From the NCBI GenBank assembly GCA_012517675.1, contig JAAYUL010000095.1:1-35566 (forward strand): a stretch of 35,566 nucleotides of DNA. The letters are read 5' to 3'. Numbering within the stretch: the first letter of the stretch is position 1; every line of letters starts with the position of its first letter. The notes under the pieces are model-generated. The model had not been told where the DNA came from. It worked only from the letters and a program-made list of their open reading frames with translations, and did not search any database. Positions 14,395 through 22,677 of this stretch are shown in pieces. The position numbers and the translations under genes are program-made. This stretch comes from Clostridiales bacterium (lineage in GTDB: Bacteria; Bacillota; Clostridia; Oscillospirales; Acutalibacteraceae).

Positions 14395-15078
14395 TCACTG
14401 CCGGCAGGAGGGCTGCCAGCCGATGATTCCGTAAGGAATCGTGAAAACCATGATGCCGGAGGAGTATGGCGCTATTTCGTACTGCTGGTAGTAAACAGCC
14501 AGCCCATCCGGCGTCAGGTAAAAGTGCTCCCCGTTGAAATACCGCACGATCAGCTTCCGGTAATCTTCAAACAGAACGCCCGGCTGATGCTTCATCATGC
14601 CGTCCGCCTGCTTCAGAATCTGCTCCAGCAGCAGGTTCCGATAACCGGCGCAGTAGCCGAAAATCTGCCGCAGCGTGAGAAGCCTCCCGCTTTTCAGGCT
14701 CCACGTGTCCGCGGAGCGTATCGTATTGCCGTGGGCCCCGCCGGTAAATTCATAGCGGTCACGGAAAGCACTCAGATAACAGTTTGCATTATAAGTAATT
14801 TCATAGTGCAAAACCGCGTCGTAGGGGTGAAACGGAAACGCATTGTTTTGGGAATCCCTGTACTGCAGAACCGCCCGGCGGTACAGCGCCGAACCGGAAT
14901 ACCGGATAAATTGGCCGACCTGCGCCCCGATCCTGGCGTTGATCCGGTTCTGCGCCGGGCGGTTCTCCGGTATTTCGACCTGCGGAAAAACCGCTTCTAT
15001 CGCAATGACCACCGTGCCTGCATATTGCAGTTTCCTGTAAAATTCGCGCATGGTAACGATCGCGCCGTCATTCATCAT
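14395..15078 (-). CDS. DUF4163/DUF3298 domain protein without signal peptide
   Basis: The 227-residue product matches the RsiV/PdaC-type DUF4163-DUF3298 arrangement. It has strands VLHYEITYNANCYLSA, the hallmark YEFTGGAHGNT, a LLTLRQIF segment, and the C-terminal YEIAPYSSGIMVFTIPY. In known proteins these domains lie outside the membrane, attached to a signal anchor (the anti-sigma factor RsiV, the deacetylase PdaC). Here no signal peptide or membrane helix precedes the domains. The start is uncertain: clustered ATGs at 15090, 15087, 15078 and 15075 follow GAAAGG, and 15078 or 15075 give the most usual spacing. Its function is unknown. Confidence 0.85.
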   Translation of the reverse strand: MMNDGAIVTMREFYRKLQYAGTVVIAIEAVFPQVEIPENRPAQNRINARIGAQVGQFIRYSGSALYRRAVLQYRDSQNNAFPFHPYDAVLHYEITYNANCYLSAFRDRYEFTGGAHGNTIRSADTWSLKSGRLLTLRQIFGYCAGYRNLLLEQILKQADGMMKHQPGVLFEDYRKLIVRYFNGEHFYLTPDGLAVYYQQYEIAPYSSGIMVFTIPYGIIGWQPSCRQ

Positions 15079-15223
15079 GCTGATCATCATCCTTTCGCCC
15101 TATCTTATGCGAAAGGAGAGAAAAAGTGGAAGCCGCCCCCATTCCATGCCGGAAGAAGCTGCCCTTACACCCGTTCCGTTATGATTTTATCCCGGGGAAA
15201 TCTGCCGATCCGCGATAAAACCT

Positions 15224-17557
15224 TTAATTGATGCCGTCCCGCTGATTCTTCAGCTCAAGCACGATTTGCTCCGCGGATGCTTCGGGAGTCAGGAGCAGAC
15301 CGTCCGGCGTCACCTGCGCGCCGGCGCCGGTCACGGAAGCTGCTTCCCTGATATTGCGCACAAGCACCTTATACGGTTTTCCCCCCTGCGCGCGCAGAAC
15401 AATTCTGCCGCCCGTGCGCTTTGCCTGTGCCCGCAGTTCCGCCTTGCCCTGCGGCGCATATACCGTACAGCACGCCGTGCCGCCGTCTTCCAGGCCGACC
15501 AGCTGAAGCGTCACGTCCTGCGCGTAATCATAAACGACATCCCGTTCATTGTTCCCCACGGCGAGCAGCGTATTGGGGCGGACAAGCAGCGGAAGGCTGA
15601 AATAATCGTAAACACCCTGACGGTACCGGCCGCCCCGCACCGGATTCCCGGTGAAAAAGTCCAGCCATTCGCCCTCGGGCACATAATAGCTTGCCGCGCC
15701 TTTCTCATTGAAAATGGGCGCGACCAGCAGGCTTTCGCCCAGCATGTACCGGGTGTCGAGAAAACGGCAGGCCGGGTCGTCGAATTCCAGCACCATTGCG
15801 CGCAGCATCGGGATGCCGGTCTGCGACGTCTGCACGGCCTGTGCCCAAAGATAAGGCATCAGCCGGCAGCGCAGATTCGTGAAGAAGCGCAGAACGTCGA
15901 CCGCTTCCTCATCGAACAGCCACGGCACGCGGTAAGAGCTGCTGCCGTGCAGGCGGCTGTGTGTGGAAAGCAGTCCGAACGCGGCCCACCGTTTGTAAAG
16001 GTCGGGGGTGGCGGTTTTTTCAAAGCCGCTGATATCGTGGCTCCAAAAGCCGAAACCGGAAAGGCTCAGCGACAGGCCGCCGCGCAGGCTTTCCGCCATG
16101 GAAGCGTAGGTGCCCCAGCAGTCGCCGCCCCAGTGTACGGGAAACTGCTGGCAGCCCACCGTGGCGGAGCGGGCAAACACCGCCGCTTCGCCTTCGCCGC
16201 GCTCCGACCGGAGCAGGTCAAACACGCATTGATTGTAAAGATAAGGATAGAAATTGTGCATTTTCTGCGGGTCGGAGCCGTCGTGCCAGACCACGTCCGT
16301 CGGAATGCGCTCGCCGAAGTCGGTTTTAAAGCAGTCCACCCCCATGTCCAGCAGGGCACGCAGCTTGTCCCGGTACCAGCGGCAGGCGTCGGGATTCGTA
16401 AAATCCACCACTCCCATGCCCGCCTGCCAGCGGTCCCACTGCCAGACGTCTCCGTTTGCCTTTTCCACCAGATAATGGTGCTCCATGCCTTCCTGAAAAA
16501 GTCTGGATTTCTGCGCGATGTAGGGATTGATCCACACGCAGATTTTCAGCTCCTCTGCCTTCAGTCGCTTCAGCATGCCGCGGGGGTCGGGAAAGATTCT
16601 TTGATCCCACTCAAAATTGCACCATTCGCAGGCTTCCATCCAGAAAGCATCAAAATGGAACACATGCAGCGGCAGGTTGCGCTCGGCCATGCCGTCAATG
16701 AAACCGGTCACGGTTTTTTCATCGTAGCTTGTCGTAAAGGAGGTCGTCAGCCACAGGCCGAACGACCATGCCGGCGGCAGGGCCGGCATGCCGGTCAGCC
16801 TGCAATAATTTTGCAGGACCTCTTTTTTGTCCGCTCCGCCGATAAAAATATAGTCCAGCTGCTCCCCGGGAAGGGAAAACTGCACGCGCTCCACCTGTTC
16901 ACTGGCCACCTCGAACGAGATTTTCTCCGGATGGTTGACCAGGATGCCGTACCCCCGGCTGGTCAGATAAAACGGGATGTTTTTATAGGCAAGCTCCGAC
17001 GCCGTGCCGCCGTCGTCATTCCACATTTCAACCTGCTGGCCGTTTCTGCAAAAAGCGGTAAACCGTTCCCCAAGGCCATAGACATACTCTCCCGCGTCCA
17101 GCGAAAGCTGTTCCCGCAGATAGACGCCGCCGTCGGGAGCACAGATGCGCGCCGCGGCTTTCGGCGCGCTTTGCGTGCGGGGCGCGCCGTCCCAGGTGTA
17201 ACGAACGGAAAACGGCCGCCTCGTGATGACCGCCGCCGCACGGCCCGCGGTGAACACCAGCTTTTCCCCGTCCTGCTCAAAGGTGACGGGCGACGGTACG
17301 CGGTTCAAGTGAAAGGCCGGTCCCCGGGCGCGGACACCCTCGTAATGGCTGACGCGGACCCGAACCGTATCCGGCAAATCGGAGGTAAAGCGCAGGGTAA
17401 AAGCCGCCTGGTCCAGCGTTTGCCCGCGTCCGTCTGCAAATTCAGTGTAAACAAACACCGTCAGTTCCCCGTTTTCAAAACGTGCGTCGAATACCTGCTG
17501 CGGGTATAAAAATGAGTACCCGGGTTTTGTGATCCATTGTCCGTCTGTAAATTTCAT
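15224..17557 (-). CDS. yicI: GH31 alpha-xylosidase (YicI type)
   Basis: The 777-residue cytoplasmic glycoside hydrolase has no signal peptide and is close in length to E. coli YicI (772). The catalytic nucleophile is Asp413 in CFKTDFGERIP and the acid/base is Asp479 in GGDCWGTY, 66 residues apart as in YicI (416 and 482). Other hallmarks are FDAFWMEACEWCNFEWD, WINPYIAQKS and LSGFGFWSHDISGFE. YicI releases alpha-xylose from isoprimeverose and similar xyloglucan-derived sugars. The ATG at 17557 is 7 nt after AAGGAG. No sugar transporter lies next to it; an MBL-fold gene is 113 nt upstream on the same strand. Specificity for xylosides rather than glucosides is inferred from the YicI-like motifs. 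Confidence 0.92.
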   Translation of the reverse strand: MKFTDGQWITKPGYSFLYPQQVFDARFENGELTVFVYTEFADGRGQTLDQAAFTLRFTSDLPDTVRVRVSHYEGVRARGPAFHLNRVPSPVTFEQDGEKLVFTAGRAAAVITRRPFSVRYTWDGAPRTQSAPKAAARICAPDGGVYLREQLSLDAGEYVYGLGERFTAFCRNGQQVEMWNDDGGTASELAYKNIPFYLTSRGYGILVNHPEKISFEVASEQVERVQFSLPGEQLDYIFIGGADKKEVLQNYCRLTGMPALPPAWSFGLWLTTSFTTSYDEKTVTGFIDGMAERNLPLHVFHFDAFWMEACEWCNFEWDQRIFPDPRGMLKRLKAEELKICVWINPYIAQKSRLFQEGMEHHYLVEKANGDVWQWDRWQAGMGVVDFTNPDACRWYRDKLRALLDMGVDCFKTDFGERIPTDVVWHDGSDPQKMHNFYPYLYNQCVFDLLRSERGEGEAAVFARSATVGCQQFPVHWGGDCWGTYASMAESLRGGLSLSLSGFGFWSHDISGFEKTATPDLYKRWAAFGLLSTHSRLHGSSSYRVPWLFDEEAVDVLRFFTNLRCRLMPYLWAQAVQTSQTGIPMLRAMVLEFDDPACRFLDTRYMLGESLLVAPIFNEKGAASYYVPEGEWLDFFTGNPVRGGRYRQGVYDYFSLPLLVRPNTLLAVGNNERDVVYDYAQDVTLQLVGLEDGGTACCTVYAPQGKAELRAQAKRTGGRIVLRAQGGKPYKVLVRNIREAASVTGAGAQVTPDGLLLTPEASAEQIVLELKNQRDGIN

Positions 17558-17670
17558 GCGCATGCTCCTTCTTTGATTGCGGCGCCGCCGAACGCGCCGA
17601 TCCACATTTCCGTATTAGTTTGCTCCGAATCCGCCGGCAATAACAGGCGCAAATCCGGCCTGTCCGTTTT

Positions 17671-18417
17671 TTATCGATAGACAATCCGCCTCGGTTCCCT
17701 GCCGTACGGATGGGCTTTGCAGACGCCGCCGAACCATTCATACGGAATATCGCGCTCATTTTTTCCTTCGCAGACCTCCTGTACGGCGTTTTTATGCGCT
17801 TCATACAGAGACGCGTCTTCCAACCCCCTGCCGTGCCCGGTTAAAATAAAGTCATATTCGCCGCGTATCCCCTTCAGCGCGTCCAGAGAATGCAGAAAAA
17901 CCTCCATCGGCAGGCTTTCGGGCAGCTGCATCCACGTTTGTTCAATCATGCTGTCCCCGGTAAACAGAATCCGGTCCCGGCGGTCCAGCAGGCAGATTCC
18001 GCCCGGCGTATGACCCGGGACCAGATAGACCTCCAGACCGATCCCGCCCAAATCGACGACATCCCCGGCCTGAATCGGCCGGAAGGCCGCCGGCTTTAAA
18101 TTCGCTTTTTCAATTGCCTCACGAAACATCGGTTCCTCAAAAAACTCCCGCGCCAGAGCCATGTCGTCCGGGTGAAGATACGCTTCCTCAAAATAGATGT
18201 TGCCATAAATATGGTCCGGATGCCCGTGCGTATTGACCACCATAAGCGGAAGCTTTGTGACGGTTTCCGCAATTTGCCTTACATTTTCATATCCGTTCAT
18301 CGTGTCGATGACCAGCGCCTTCTCCGTACCCGTCACAAGATATCCGGTCGCTTCGTCGTTGTCGTTCATCAGCCAAATATGGTCGTTGATCCGCTTCATT
18401 TTCACCCGTTCAAACAT
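17671..18417 (-). CDS. Metallo-beta-lactamase-fold hydrolase
   Basis: The 248-residue cytoplasmic protein has the MBL metal site: THGHPDH (HxHxDH), the His of PGHTPGG, the Asp of FTGDS and the His of LTGHGRG. The overall form is that of glyoxalase II-like and other small MBL hydrolases; the substrate is unknown. The ATG at 18417 has GGGAG 7 nt upstream; the ORF is open to 18483 but that part is preceded by promoter elements and lacks similarity to the family. It leads a likely two-gene unit with the GH31 enzyme. Confidence 0.92.
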   Translation of the reverse strand: MFERVKMKRINDHIWLMNDNDEATGYLVTGTEKALVIDTMNGYENVRQIAETVTKLPLMVVNTHGHPDHIYGNIYFEEAYLHPDDMALAREFFEEPMFREAIEKANLKPAAFRPIQAGDVVDLGGIGLEVYLVPGHTPGGICLLDRRDRILFTGDSMIEQTWMQLPESLPMEVFLHSLDALKGIRGEYDFILTGHGRGLEDASLYEAHKNAVQEVCEGKNERDIPYEWFGGVCKAHPYGREPRRIVYR

Positions 18418-18473
18418 GGCGTCACTCCCTGTCATTTTTACAAACAATTGCCCCCGCCGCTTTGTCTGCTGCC

Positions 18474-18502
18474 ATTTTATCACCCTGACCGTTTTTTCGC
18501 AA
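18474..18502 (-). promoter_or_regulatory. Promoter of the MBL-GH31 unit
   Basis: On the minus strand TTGCGA (18497-18502), a 17-nt spacer and TAAAAT (18474-18479) precede the start at 18417. Confidence 0.6.
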
Positions 18503-18656
18503 GACGCTGTTTTCTGATTTTTTCGTTCCTCCTCTGAAATTCGTTATGCCGGTGCCCGATCGCGGAAACGAAAAATCCCGATTCCGACGGAACGTCTAAA
18601 ATCCATAAAAACGGGCATATTCAAGAATAAAGAATTCATGGAGAGGCTGTGGTTTT

Positions 18657-19115
18657 ATGACACATGCAAAGCGGATTTTCTGGTTATTGTGGGCCTGCGT
18701 TTCGGCCGGGTCCTTTCTCGCTTTTTATACCGGCGTAGCCTGTGTTCTGAAAAATCCCGTGGAACCGCAAAATCTTTTCGCGTTCCTGATTGTGTCCCTG
18801 CTGTTCGGCGCGGTCTGTTCCGCTCTTTTTCTGCTTCGGCTTAAAACGGCCGTCTGGACTTTTGTTGCCGGAATCGCATTCGGATTTTTTGAAATGTTCC
18901 GCGCGTTTGCAAGCGACCTGAACGGCTGGCAGGACCTTGCCGGACTGGTGTCGCTGTTCCTGTGGATGGGCACCGGCCTGACCGCCGGAATTTTGTATGA
19001 GATCGCCCGGCATTTCTTCTTCCCGGTCCAGGCAAAAAACAGGGCGGATTTTCCTGCTCTATTCCGGAGAATTCCTCACAAACTATTACCGCGGCGGAAA
19101 AACAAAACCGGATAA
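18657..19115 (+). CDS. Four-helix membrane protein of unknown function
   Basis: The 152-residue product has four hydrophobic segments at about residues 7-29, 39-60, 64-84 and 93-117, and a basic C-terminal tail (HKLLPRRKNKTG) predicted in the cytoplasm. No family is recognised. GGAGAGG precedes the ATG by about 10 nt. It is divergent from the MBL gene and is followed by a very small gene on the same strand with which it is probably co-transcribed. Confidence 0.75.
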   Translation: MTHAKRIFWLLWACVSAGSFLAFYTGVACVLKNPVEPQNLFAFLIVSLLFGAVCSALFLLRLKTAVWTFVAGIAFGFFEMFRAFASDLNGWQDLAGLVSLFLWMGTGLTAGILYEIARHFFFPVQAKNRADFPALFRRIPHKLLPRRKNKTG

Positions 19116-19139
19116 AAACCACAGCGGACCGCCGCGGAG

Positions 19140-19319
19140 GTGATTGATCTGTCGGAATACATGCATCTGTGTTTAACCGACCTGCTGGACCAGGATTTAT
19201 CGAGTTACGAGTATTTTCACTCCCTGCCGCAGGATGTTCAGAGAAAGGTTGCCGCGGAGGATGTGCGCAGCTTTGAGCAGCTGCAGTCTGTCGCGGAGGA
19301 AATCAAGCAAACCTTGTGA
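19140..19319 (+). CDS. Small acidic hypothetical protein
   Basis: An open frame of up to 59 codons has strongly coding-like content: acidic, Leu-rich, with SYEYFHSLPQDVQRKVA and SFEQLQSVAEEI, predicted as two or three helices. The start is not clear: GTG at 19140 overlaps the GGAGG, CTG at 19149 has ideal spacing but is rare, and ATG at 19161 is 20 nt from the RBS and would give 52 residues. It lies 24 nt after the membrane protein gene. No family is assigned. Confidence 0.65.
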   Translation: MIDLSEYMHLCLTDLLDQDLSSYEYFHSLPQDVQRKVAAEDVRSFEQLQSVAEEIKQTL

Positions 19320-19372
19320 TTTTTTCCCGCAATCCTCTTTGCCGGCTTACGGGAAAACCGTATCAAAGCATG

Positions 19373-19413
19373 AAAGCCCCGCGTCCATGCCGAAACGGCC
19401 GGGCGCGGGGCTT
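19373..19413. terminator. GC-rich hairpin between convergent genes
   Basis: AAAGCCCCGCGTCC pairs with GGGCGCGGGGCTT around a loop of about 14 nt. There is little T-run on either side, so it is a stable stem and only a probable terminator for the genes ending at 19319 (+) and 19481 (-). Confidence 0.5.
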
Positions 19414-19480
19414 CCGCTGTTCGATCGGTCAAACAGCCTGCCTTGCTGAATCCCACGATTGTCTGAATCGAGCCGCCGCC

Positions 19481-19678
19481 TTACGCAAGGATATTCCGGA
19501 CTCTGCCGACCAGATCCTCTTCTTCGAGCATGACCTTAATCCCGCGCGGATGCGTGGGGCTGTTTGTAAGAATTCGCTTCACATGTCCGCGCGTAAGCTT
19601 CCCCGTCGGCTGATCTTTTTTCAGCACCACGTCGACCAGCGCGCCAATCCGGATGTTGCTCCTGATGGTTCCGTCCAA
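19481..19678 (-). CDS. ywbE: YwbE family protein (DUF2196)
   Basis: The 65-residue product matches the YwbE family, small proteins found widely in Firmicutes and of unknown function. The recognisable core is IRIGALVDVVLKKDQPTGKL followed by GHVKRILTNSPTHPRGIKV and the end VGRVRNIL; a KOW/SH3-like small beta fold is likely. The TTG at 19678 is 8 nt after GGGGAGG and gives the usual family length. The longer ORF beginning with TTG at 19717 would overlap yccF and has no RBS. It lies just after yccF on the same strand and is probably in one operon with it. Confidence 0.9.
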   Translation of the reverse strand: MDGTIRSNIRIGALVDVVLKKDQPTGKLTRGHVKRILTNSPTHPRGIKVMLEEEDLVGRVRNILA

Positions 19679-19706
19679 CCTGATTTCCTCCCCTGATTCC
19701 TGTATT

Positions 19707-20069
19707 TTACCCGACAACCGACGCGCCGAAAGGCATAAGCGCGAGCTTCGCCATTTTAAAGCACTGCAGGCCGAACGGAATGCCGATCACCGTGAGGCAG
19801 AACAGCATGCCGATCACCGCGGCTTCCGCCGCGAGCGCAAACCCGCCGAAAAACAGCCAAAGAAGATTCAGCAGGAAAGAACCCACTCCCCCACCGTAAA
19901 CCACCTCTTTCCCGAAAGGGAAAAAGGCCAGCCCGGCAAACTTGAAGCACTGCATGCCGACCGGGATCCCCACAACCGTAACGCACCAGAGGACCCCGAT
20001 GATGATCCAGCTGATCCCCTGAAAAAAGCCACCGAACACAAACCATAAAAAATTCCCGACGCAGCCCAT
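19707..20069 (-). CDS. yccF: YccF family membrane protein (DUF307), internally duplicated
   Basis: The 120-residue inner-membrane protein consists of two tandem copies of the YccF unit: TVVGIPVGMQCFKFAGLAFF at about residues 31-50 and TVIGIPFGLQCFKMAKLALM at about 93-112, each after a long hydrophobic helix. This repeat is normal for the family, whose function is unknown. AAAGGAG lies 7 nt before the ATG. A TATAAT on the minus strand near 20138 may be its -10. Confidence 0.92.
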   Translation of the reverse strand: MGCVGNFLWFVFGGFFQGISWIIIGVLWCVTVVGIPVGMQCFKFAGLAFFPFGKEVVYGGGVGSFLLNLLWLFFGGFALAAEAAVIGMLFCLTVIGIPFGLQCFKMAKLALMPFGASVVG

Positions 20070-20221
20070 AAAAAATCTCCTTTATCCCTGTTGTTCTGTC
20101 ATGAAGCAGGAAGTTCAATACTATTAATTATATTGACATTATAGCATTGCGGCGGCAATTTGAAAAGAAGAATTCCAAACGAAACAGCCGAACGCCGCCG
20201 GAAGAACAGGAGGAAACGCGG

Positions 20222-20719
20222 ATGCTGGTTGAAATTCCCTATCAAAGGGAGAAAGCGGTCAGGTACGCGCAGCGCTGGGCGCTGAAAAGGAACCCCGCGT
20301 TCCTGAATTTTGAAGGCATGGGCGGGGACTGCACGAACTTCGCCTCCCAGTGCCTGTTTGCCGGCAGCGGCGTGATGAATTACAGTCCGGTTTACGGCTG
20401 GTATTATATCTCCGCAGGCAAGCGTTCCGCCTCCTGGAGCGGCGTGACCTTTCTTTATAATTTTCTGCTCAAAAACACGGGTGCCGGACCTTACGCGACC
20501 GAAACGAATCGAATCTCCATGGAGCCCGGCGATCTTTTGCAGCTTGGCGACGAAACCGGAAATTTTTACCACACGCCGGTGGTCGCCGCGGTTTCCCCCG
20601 ATGAAATCTACGTTGCCGCGCATACCTTCGACGCGTGGATGCGGCCGCTGAGCAGTTATTCTTACGAAAAAATCCGTTTTCTTCATATTCAGGGCGCGCG
20701 AAAATACCAGCGGCAATAA
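20222..20719 (+). CDS. Amidase_6-like putative cysteine amidase/peptidase
   Basis: The 165-residue protein resembles the putative amidase domain Amidase_6 of the NlpC/P60-like superfamily. It starts with YQREKAVRYAQRWALKRNPAF, has the probable nucleophile Cys in GGDCTNFASQC, and the probable catalytic His in FYHTPVVAAV. No signal peptide is visible with the ATG at 20222, which is 8 nt after AGGAGG; the longer in-frame reading from 20147 adds a hydrophilic Arg/Lys-rich piece and no export signal. In other Firmicutes such domains act on cell-wall material or as spore or secreted proteins; cytoplasmic or spore location is possible here. Confidence 0.88.
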   Translation: MLVEIPYQREKAVRYAQRWALKRNPAFLNFEGMGGDCTNFASQCLFAGSGVMNYSPVYGWYYISAGKRSASWSGVTFLYNFLLKNTGAGPYATETNRISMEPGDLLQLGDETGNFYHTPVVAAVSPDEIYVAAHTFDAWMRPLSSYSYEKIRFLHIQGARKYQRQ

Positions 20720-20755
20720 CGCCGGGGAACGCATGCGGGGATACTCTCAGCACAA

Positions 20756-20793
20756 AAGCAGGCGCGCCGATTTGCGGCGCGCCTGCTGCTTTT
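20756..20793. terminator. Bidirectional terminator between amidase gene and trpXYZ operon
   Basis: AAGCAGGCGCGCC (20756-20768) pairs with GGCGCGCCTGCT (20776-20787). GCTTTT follows on the plus strand and TTTTGTGCT on the minus strand. Confidence 0.88.
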
Positions 20794-20803
20794 CATTGAG
20801 GAT

Positions 20804-21613
20804 TCAGTTCCCGTCCTCGATGCTGATTTCATTGAACTTATCCGTCAGATCACGGATATGCAGAGCGGACTTTGCTGCCCCGGCAGCGTCCACCACCACG
20901 CTGCCGCGGTGCATCATGATCAGCCGGTCGCCGTACTGGGCGGCAAATTTCAGGTTGTGCGTCACCATCAGCGTGGTGAGCTTTTTCTCCCTTACGATGC
21001 GCTCGGTCAGCTCCATCACGTTTTCGCTGGAACGCGGGTCGAGCGCCGCGGTGTGCTCATCCAGAATCAGAAGGTCGAGCGGCGTCATGGTACAGATGAG
21101 CAGCGCCAGCGCCTGCCGCTGCCCGCCGGAAAGGCTGCCGACCTGAAGGCCGAGCTTATCCTCCAGCCCAAGGCGGAGCAGCTCCAGCTGCGTGCGGTAC
21201 GTATCCAGACGCTTTTTGCTCACGCCGCGTTCCAGGCCGAACCCGCCGCCCTTGTTGTCCGCAAGCGCCATGTTTTCCAGGATGGTAAGCTGAGGGCAGG
21301 TTCCTTTGGAAGGGTCCTGAAACACGCGGCCGATGAATCTGGAGCGTTCATACTCCTTCATTTTGTCGACCACGCGGCCGTTGATTCCGATGCTGCCGGA
21401 ATCCGCCGGAATACTGCCGCAGATCAGGTTCAATATGGTGGTCTTTCCCGAGCCGTTGCTGCCGATGATGGAGACAAACCGCCCTTTTTCGACCGTCAGG
21501 CTGAAATCGGTGAACAGAACGACCTCGCTGACGGAATCGGGAAGAAAGGTTTTATGAATATGCTGCAGGCTGACAAAAGCGCGGTCTGCTTCAGATTTGA
21601 GTTGGGTTGACAT
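20804..21613 (-). CDS. trpZ: ABC importer ATPase, predicted tryptophan transporter (TrpZ)
   Basis: The 269-residue nucleotide-binding subunit has Walker A GSNGSGKTT, signature LSGGQRQALALL, and Walker B LLILDEHTAALDP. The DEHTAALDP form, with His in place of the usual Pro, is typical of ATPases that partner the ABC_sub_bind/BPD_transp_2-like family. The ATG at 21613 has AGGAGG 10 nt upstream and lies 23 bp inside the permease gene; the ORF upstream of it is only the other frame of the permease. It powers import by the permease encoded just before it. The substrate is inferred from the Trp T-box of the operon. Confidence 0.93.
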   Translation of the reverse strand: MSTQLKSEADRAFVSLQHIHKTFLPDSVSEVVLFTDFSLTVEKGRFVSIIGSNGSGKTTILNLICGSIPADSGSIGINGRVVDKMKEYERSRFIGRVFQDPSKGTCPQLTILENMALADNKGGGFGLERGVSKKRLDTYRTQLELLRLGLEDKLGLQVGSLSGGQRQALALLICTMTPLDLLILDEHTAALDPRSSENVMELTERIVREKKLTTLMVTHNLKFAAQYGDRLIMMHRGSVVVDAAGAAKSALHIRDLTDKFNEISIEDGN

Positions 21614-22505
21614 GACTTGTTTTCCTCCTGCCTGCGAAAAAATTGTTGGAAACCAGTGCAATGGTGAAAATAACGGCCATGAGCAGCTTGAGGTAGTTGG
21701 TGGGCAGCCCGAGCTGCATGGCGGCGACAAGGCAGGTCTTGTAAAGGATCGCGCCGAAAACGACGGACGTGGTGGCCCGCACAAATTTCACCTTTCGGAA
21801 CAGGCTGGTCCCGATGATGACGGAGGCAAGCGCCATAACCACCATGCCGAAGCCGCTGGAAATGTTCGCGGATTCCGTCTGCTGCGCCAGAATGCAGCCG
21901 GACAGCGCCGTGCAGCCGTTTCCAATCGCAAGCCCCAATATTTTCATGGAGCCGGGGTCCCTGCCGAGCGATACCACATACTGCGGATTGTCACCCGCGG
22001 CGCGCAGCAGAAGGCCCGATTTTGTCCGCAGATAAAGGTCGATCAAATATTTCACCGCAAGGCAGACGGCCGCGCCCAGGATCACCACACGAAAGTCCTG
22101 AAGCCCTCCGGACAGAAGAGACGCGGGGCCGGAGCTGAACACCGTGGGCTGATCGTAGAACGGCAGAACCGCTTTGCCGCCTGTAATGACCAGATTCACG
22201 CTCCACATGGCGGTCATGACCAGAATTCCGGAAAGCAGATCGGTAATGCGCAGCTTTACATGAAGGAATCCGGTCACGCAGCCCGCCGCCGCGCCGCAGA
22301 GGAAGGCGATCAGGCAGGCGAGCCACGGGTTCACGCCGACCGAAATCAGCGCCGCCGTAACGCACGCGCCGAGCGGAAAGGTGCCGTCCACCGAAAGGTC
22401 GGGAAAACCGAGCACCTGATAGGTAATGTAGACCCCAACGGCCATAATGCCGTAGATAAAGCCCTCTTCCAGCACATCCCTGACTAAACCGAGAATGATA
22501 TCCAT
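21591..22505 (-). CDS. trpY: ABC importer permease, predicted tryptophan transporter (TrpY)
   Basis: The 304-residue integral membrane protein has about eight hydrophobic helices and resembles the branched-chain-type permeases (BPD_transp_2 superfamily). Segments such as VLGFPDLSVDGTFPLGACV and LLLRAAGDNPQYVVSLG, the cytoplasmic coupling segment, are typical of the family that accompanies ABC_sub_bind proteins. The ATG at 22505 (MDIILGLVRDVLEEG) has AGCAGG upstream; the earlier in-frame ATG at 22598 would overlap a stem-loop region and adds an unrelated hydrophilic stretch. Confidence 0.92.
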   Translation of the reverse strand: MDIILGLVRDVLEEGFIYGIMAVGVYITYQVLGFPDLSVDGTFPLGACVTAALISVGVNPWLACLIAFLCGAAAGCVTGFLHVKLRITDLLSGILVMTAMWSVNLVITGGKAVLPFYDQPTVFSSGPASLLSGGLQDFRVVILGAAVCLAVKYLIDLYLRTKSGLLLRAAGDNPQYVVSLGRDPGSMKILGLAIGNGCTALSGCILAQQTESANISSGFGMVVMALASVIIGTSLFRKVKFVRATTSVVFGAILYKTCLVAAMQLGLPTNYLKLLMAVIFTIALVSNNFFAGRRKTSHVNPTQI

Positions 22506-22606
22506 TGGAAAAACCTGCTTTCTGTCCTTACTGTCTGTGAAAACCGCGCATCCGCGCGGTTTGGCCGCCGCCGTTTCAAAATCGCGCCGTCCCGTCACAC
22601 AAGCCT

Positions 22607-22634
22607 TTCAGCCGGGCTTGACCGCCCGGCTGAA
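22607..22634 (-). other. Intercistronic stem-loop between trpX and trpY
   Basis: Two 11-nt arms, TTCAGCCGGGC and GCCCGGCTGAA, are perfectly complementary around 6 nt, and flanking CACAC/GTGTG can extend the stem. There is no T-run, so it is more likely an mRNA-stabilising or processing element that raises the amount of binding protein than a terminator. Confidence 0.6.
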
Positions 22635-22677
22635 TCCAGTGTGAAATACGGAGCTTCCTGAGCGGAACCCCTGTTTT

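Noticed and set aside
15266-17509. A 747-codon open frame on the plus strand opposite the GH31 gene
   Set aside because: It has no RBS or family features, and the minus strand carries a full GH31 enzyme with correctly spaced catalytic residues. Long antisense frames are common opposite GC-rich codon-third positions.
19653-20048. A 131-codon plus-strand frame opposite yccF/ywbE
   Set aside because: It is the antisense of two conserved genes with good RBSs and has no features of its own.
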